From Mangifera indica (taxonomy: Eukaryota; Streptophyta; Magnoliopsida; Sapindales; Anacardiaceae): DNA of 64,000 nucleotides. The notes beneath the pieces are model-generated. The model had not been told where the DNA came from, did not search any database, and saw only the letters and a list, made by a program, of their open reading frames with translations. The stretch covers positions 5,468,537-5,532,536 of the forward strand of contig NC_058155.1 in assembly GCF_011075055.1 (NCBI RefSeq). Direction: 5' to 3'. Shown one piece after another: positions 61,188 to 64,000 of the stretch. The first letter of the stretch is position 1. Each line of letters begins with the position of its first letter. Made by a program: the position numbers and the translations under genes.

Positions 61188-62637
61188 TCATGTGGAAATA
61201 GTACATCCTAATTCCTTGGCTGCAATATCAAGAAATTTAATAGACATTCCTGTTGCTATCCGGCTGTGAGCTTCCCAAGTTATGCATTTTTCGATGTCAG
61301 CTTGCCAGTCAATAGCATCTATGTTAAAGTAATGATAGGAGGGACCATGTCCATGGATGCCATTTCTGTCTGGTGGTTTAGGTTTAGACTTTATTGAACT
61401 TGTATGCAGAATATCACGAAGAACTGAAATGCTCAATGCACGGACATGGGCACTTGGATGAGATAGGCATCGGATGGTAGCTGATACACGACACTGCAAA
61501 CATTGACCCAACCAAAGCGCATGGTTAAAGTTTCTTCATTAGGAGATGCCAAGTTAAAAAGGTTACTCATTCTTTTCTGTTGATCTATTCTGTCATGCAA
61601 TCTCATTCTTTTTACGTGGACTAAAAGTCAGCTATATCAAGCAGCATCGAATGCCTTCAAAGCATGTTTTTCATTTATGAAAGGACTCCGTTTACCTTTA
61701 ACAAGTTTGAAAGGCCATCTGCAACTGCTAACCCAGACTCTCCCCACTGCAGGACCGGCTGAATTGCTCTAGCAGTTGCTTCCAGTAACTGCACAGTTAA
61801 TTTCAATTGTAAATAAGCGAAGCTTTTTAAGTAAACTGGAAAGAATGCATTGCACCAGGACAACTTTACAAAAGGTCAAAAACCTTCAATTAATCAAATT
61901 TCCTTTAATAATTTTTGCAAAGAATATTAGGTGAATGAGGTTCAAACACCTTGAAGAAAATGACTACTATACCAGCTAACTACATGCCTTGATAGTTGTG
62001 ACCGGATAAATCATGCAACTTCAGAAACTAGTTTTAAGAAATGATACCTCCAATTGTGGCAGTGTGCAAGCTTCACCATCAACAAGCATTCCATCAGTGG
62101 CACGTAGAAGCAGATCAGATGCACTAGCCAAAATTACCAGTGACTCTGGACTCTCATGATTTCTCATGAGCTCCACAATCAGTTTTACAATCCGTTGGTT
62201 GATTCTCCACATCTTCTGACCCTGATCATCATCTTTGGCAATCCAAGGCTGCAATTCCCTCTCCGCCTGACAAGTAAAGGATATGTATGCGACTAAACAA
62301 ATGAAGCAATTGAAAAGCAATATCAACTAGAAAATGGCTAATAATTTAAACCATAATAGGTGACACCTCCTCCAGTACAGGGCAATAAAAATCATATATA
62401 CTTTTATGTTAAACAATTCAGAAACAGTAGTATCAAATTTTTATTGGCCCATTTAAGAGATGGAATCACCACTAGGGAAATCAGGTGATGGTAAAATCAG
62501 TGCCTGATAAGAAAAGTGAACTACTTTTTTCATTTGGAATATAGTAACAACTTGAACAAAATTTTGACCTGAAGAACAATGGCTGTAGCTGCTTTTGTTG
62601 GCAATGATGATACAACATTGCATAGTGCATCGACTAC
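61188..62637 (-). CDS. GI: GIGANTEA, C-terminal 228 residues (partial, runs off right edge)
   Basis: Plant-specific clock and flowering-time protein of about 1170 aa that stabilises ZEITLUPE and works with FKF1 in blue-light control of CONSTANS. Only the last four exons lie here, in transcript order: 62637-62569 (VVDALCNVVSSLPTK...), 62266-62048 (AERELQPWIAKDDDQGQKMW...), 61788-61696 (LLEATARAIQPVLQWGESGL...), 61493-61188 (CRVSATIRCLSHPSAHVRAL...), all in phase 0, ending LGCTIST and TGA. No stop or frameshift is seen in them. Upstream exons must lie beyond position 64000, because nothing coding was recognised at 62640-64000, an intron at least 1.36 kb long that contains a hAT-like terminus. 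All four exons match the GI C-terminus; no paralogue was considered likely, since GI is low copy in most eudicots. Confidence 0.95.
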
Positions 62638-63284
62638 CTATATACATTTACATAAATGGTCAGAAAAGAAATGATAAAATATATGAAACCAAGCAAAACT
62701 GATTCGTTTGCATTGATTGCTCTACAGCTGCATATGGTCTCATGTACATCAGTTACATAAATTGAGGTTACCTGCTATTATTACAATGTATTTAATATGT
62801 GAATATACATATATACATAATGCAAACAACTAGATAGTGAACACTGTTATATTGTTTGAACAATTGGGGGGTGTTGTTTAGATTATGATAATTCAAAATC
62901 CAAGACTCTCTGTGGTGGTAAAGCCAAGATGAAAAAAAATTGATTGCACAAACCCCATATCACTTTCTAGAAGAGTCTTATGTGATTATAAAACCTACTT
63001 CCCAAACAAGTACGAGACTATAGCAGAACACAAACCACGCAGCCTTGGATAGGAGTGGAAAGATAAAATTGGATACAAGTAGGTTTTTTAGAAAGGGGAA
63101 CTAAAGATGTAACACTGCTGTGAAATTGATATGTGAACAGATGGGAAGCTTTACAATCAAACAGTACAAGGTAGACAAGAAATCGCTAGGACTATAAATT
63201 GAAATTTGGTCCAGGTGTTGGGATCAAAGGCTTGAGACCTTTGTAGGACAAACTTTAATTATAGGACTATGTTATGTCTATGCC

Positions 63285-64000
63285 CAGGGGCGGCCCTGGG
63301 CCTTTGTCAGGGTAGGCCCAAGCCCCCCTCAAATCAAAAAAGTATTTAAGTATGAGGAGGTTCATCCTCAAAGCATAATTATTCCCAACCCAAACCAATA
63401 TAGGCCAAAAGTAAAAAGATTTTTTTTTTTTTCAAAACCACTTCCCATCTTAATACTTATTTCCAGCCCAAACCAATATAGCCCACTTCCCATCTCAATA
63501 ATTATTCCCAATGCAAACTAATATAGCCCAAAAGTAAATTTCTTTTTTTAAATATGAAATATCCTCTCTCTCTCTCTCTCTATACCCACCTCCCCACCCA
63601 AAATACATACATCATATTTTTTCACACTTTTTAGAATTCACCTTATTATAAATTTCTTCATTTTTTACTCTTCATTTCAATCTTTTAGTCTTATCATCTA
63701 GGATTTTGATCTCACAACTACTATATTACGTTGATAGATTTGTTATTATTGCAAGTTGCAATATTTTATTGTTTTTTATATTGTTCATTTATTTAATAAA
63801 TCAATTAATTTATTTTGGATTTTAAGAGATGAATGATATGTGGATTTTTTTTTTCCTAATAAATGATATATGTAAAAATATTAGAAAAATTATAGTTTGC
63901 AACCGTTTGCTACTACAATATTTGACTAACATTTTTAGTATTTATGGGATGAATTATAAGATTCTAATTTGAATATCATTTGGGCATAACTATTAATTGG
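63285..64000 (+). mobile_element. hAT-like element end inside a GIGANTEA intron (partial)
   Basis: CAGGGGCGGCCCTGGGCC starting at 63285 has the CAGGGGCGG terminal motif common to plant hAT elements, followed by the usual GC-rich AGGCCCAAGCCCCCCTC. The preceding eight bases, TCTATGCC, would be the target duplication. Downstream sequence holds internal tandem copies of a segment around CCAAACCAATATAG (near 63388, 63468 and 63514) and a CT microsatellite (about 63561-63580). The other end is not in the window. Confidence 0.5.

Noticed and set aside
62453..62647. 64-codon minus-strand frame MYIGSRCTMQ...
   Set aside because: Wrong frame over the GIGANTEA exon 62569-62637; the correct frame reads VVDALCNVVSSLPTK.

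Overview
This is nuclear DNA from a flowering plant, almost certainly a eudicot. It is AT-rich, its genes are split by many short GT-AG introns, its intergenic space is mostly transposon debris, and its proteins are typical of higher plants (GIGANTEA, a type I inositol polyphosphate 5-phosphatase, a URGT-type nucleotide-sugar transporter). I cannot name the species. Nothing bacterial, organellar or viral was recognised.

Six host genes were assembled by eye from splice sites. In order they are: a type I inositol polyphosphate 5-phosphatase (13712-20616, +, 11 exons, 659 aa); a DHRS12-like short-chain dehydrogenase/reductase (26565-29474, +, 10 coding exons, 324 aa); a choline/ethanolamine kinase (29731-32800, -, 7 coding exons, 364 aa), convergent with the reductase; a URGT-type nucleotide-sugar transporter (47858-49617, +, 5 coding exons, 333 aa); cytosolic ribosomal protein S18 (53371-55046, -, 4 exons, 152 aa); and the last four exons of GIGANTEA (61188-62637, -, continuing past the right edge). 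All reading frames close exactly across the junctions. The proteins act in unrelated housekeeping and regulatory roles (phosphoinositide signalling, redox metabolism, phospholipid synthesis, Golgi sugar transport, translation, circadian clock), so the grouping is positional and not an operon. From memory, the same families lie together in fragments in Arabidopsis (GI beside RPS18A; URGT6, RPS18B and IP5P1; At4g09750, CEK3, RPS18C and URGT5), so this window looks like the unfractionated ancestral order.

The rest is mobile DNA. The main component is a family of short non-autonomous elements whose ends read GGCCAAA-GACTATTTCCCACCC, with 9-bp AT-rich target duplications, which points to the Mutator superfamily. 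At least eight well-supported copies and several diverged ones are present; three intact copies are 730-732 bp, and at least one is a near-perfect palindrome. A decayed MuDR-type transposase (37383-38934, -) lies next to one copy. Also present: a large inverted-repeat element with minisatellite arms (about 560-1800), a Ty3/gypsy pol remnant that has lost its catalytic core (50694-52600, -), a Ty1/copia RNase H remnant (22490-22840, -), two solo LTRs with target duplications (42891-45290, and 48087-48328 inside the transporter's first coding intron), a tRNA-type SINE in an intron of the phosphatase gene (16534-16760), an AT-rich palindromic MITE family, and a hAT-like terminus inside a GIGANTEA intron (63285 onward).

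Region by region: 1-13500 is repeats plus an orphan promoter and leader exon near 4509-5232; 13500-33300 is the first gene cluster, interrupted by repeats at 21000-26400; 33300-46000 is repeats; 46000-55200 holds the transporter and S18 genes with a gypsy remnant between them; 55200-61000 is repeats; 61188 to the right edge is GIGANTEA.
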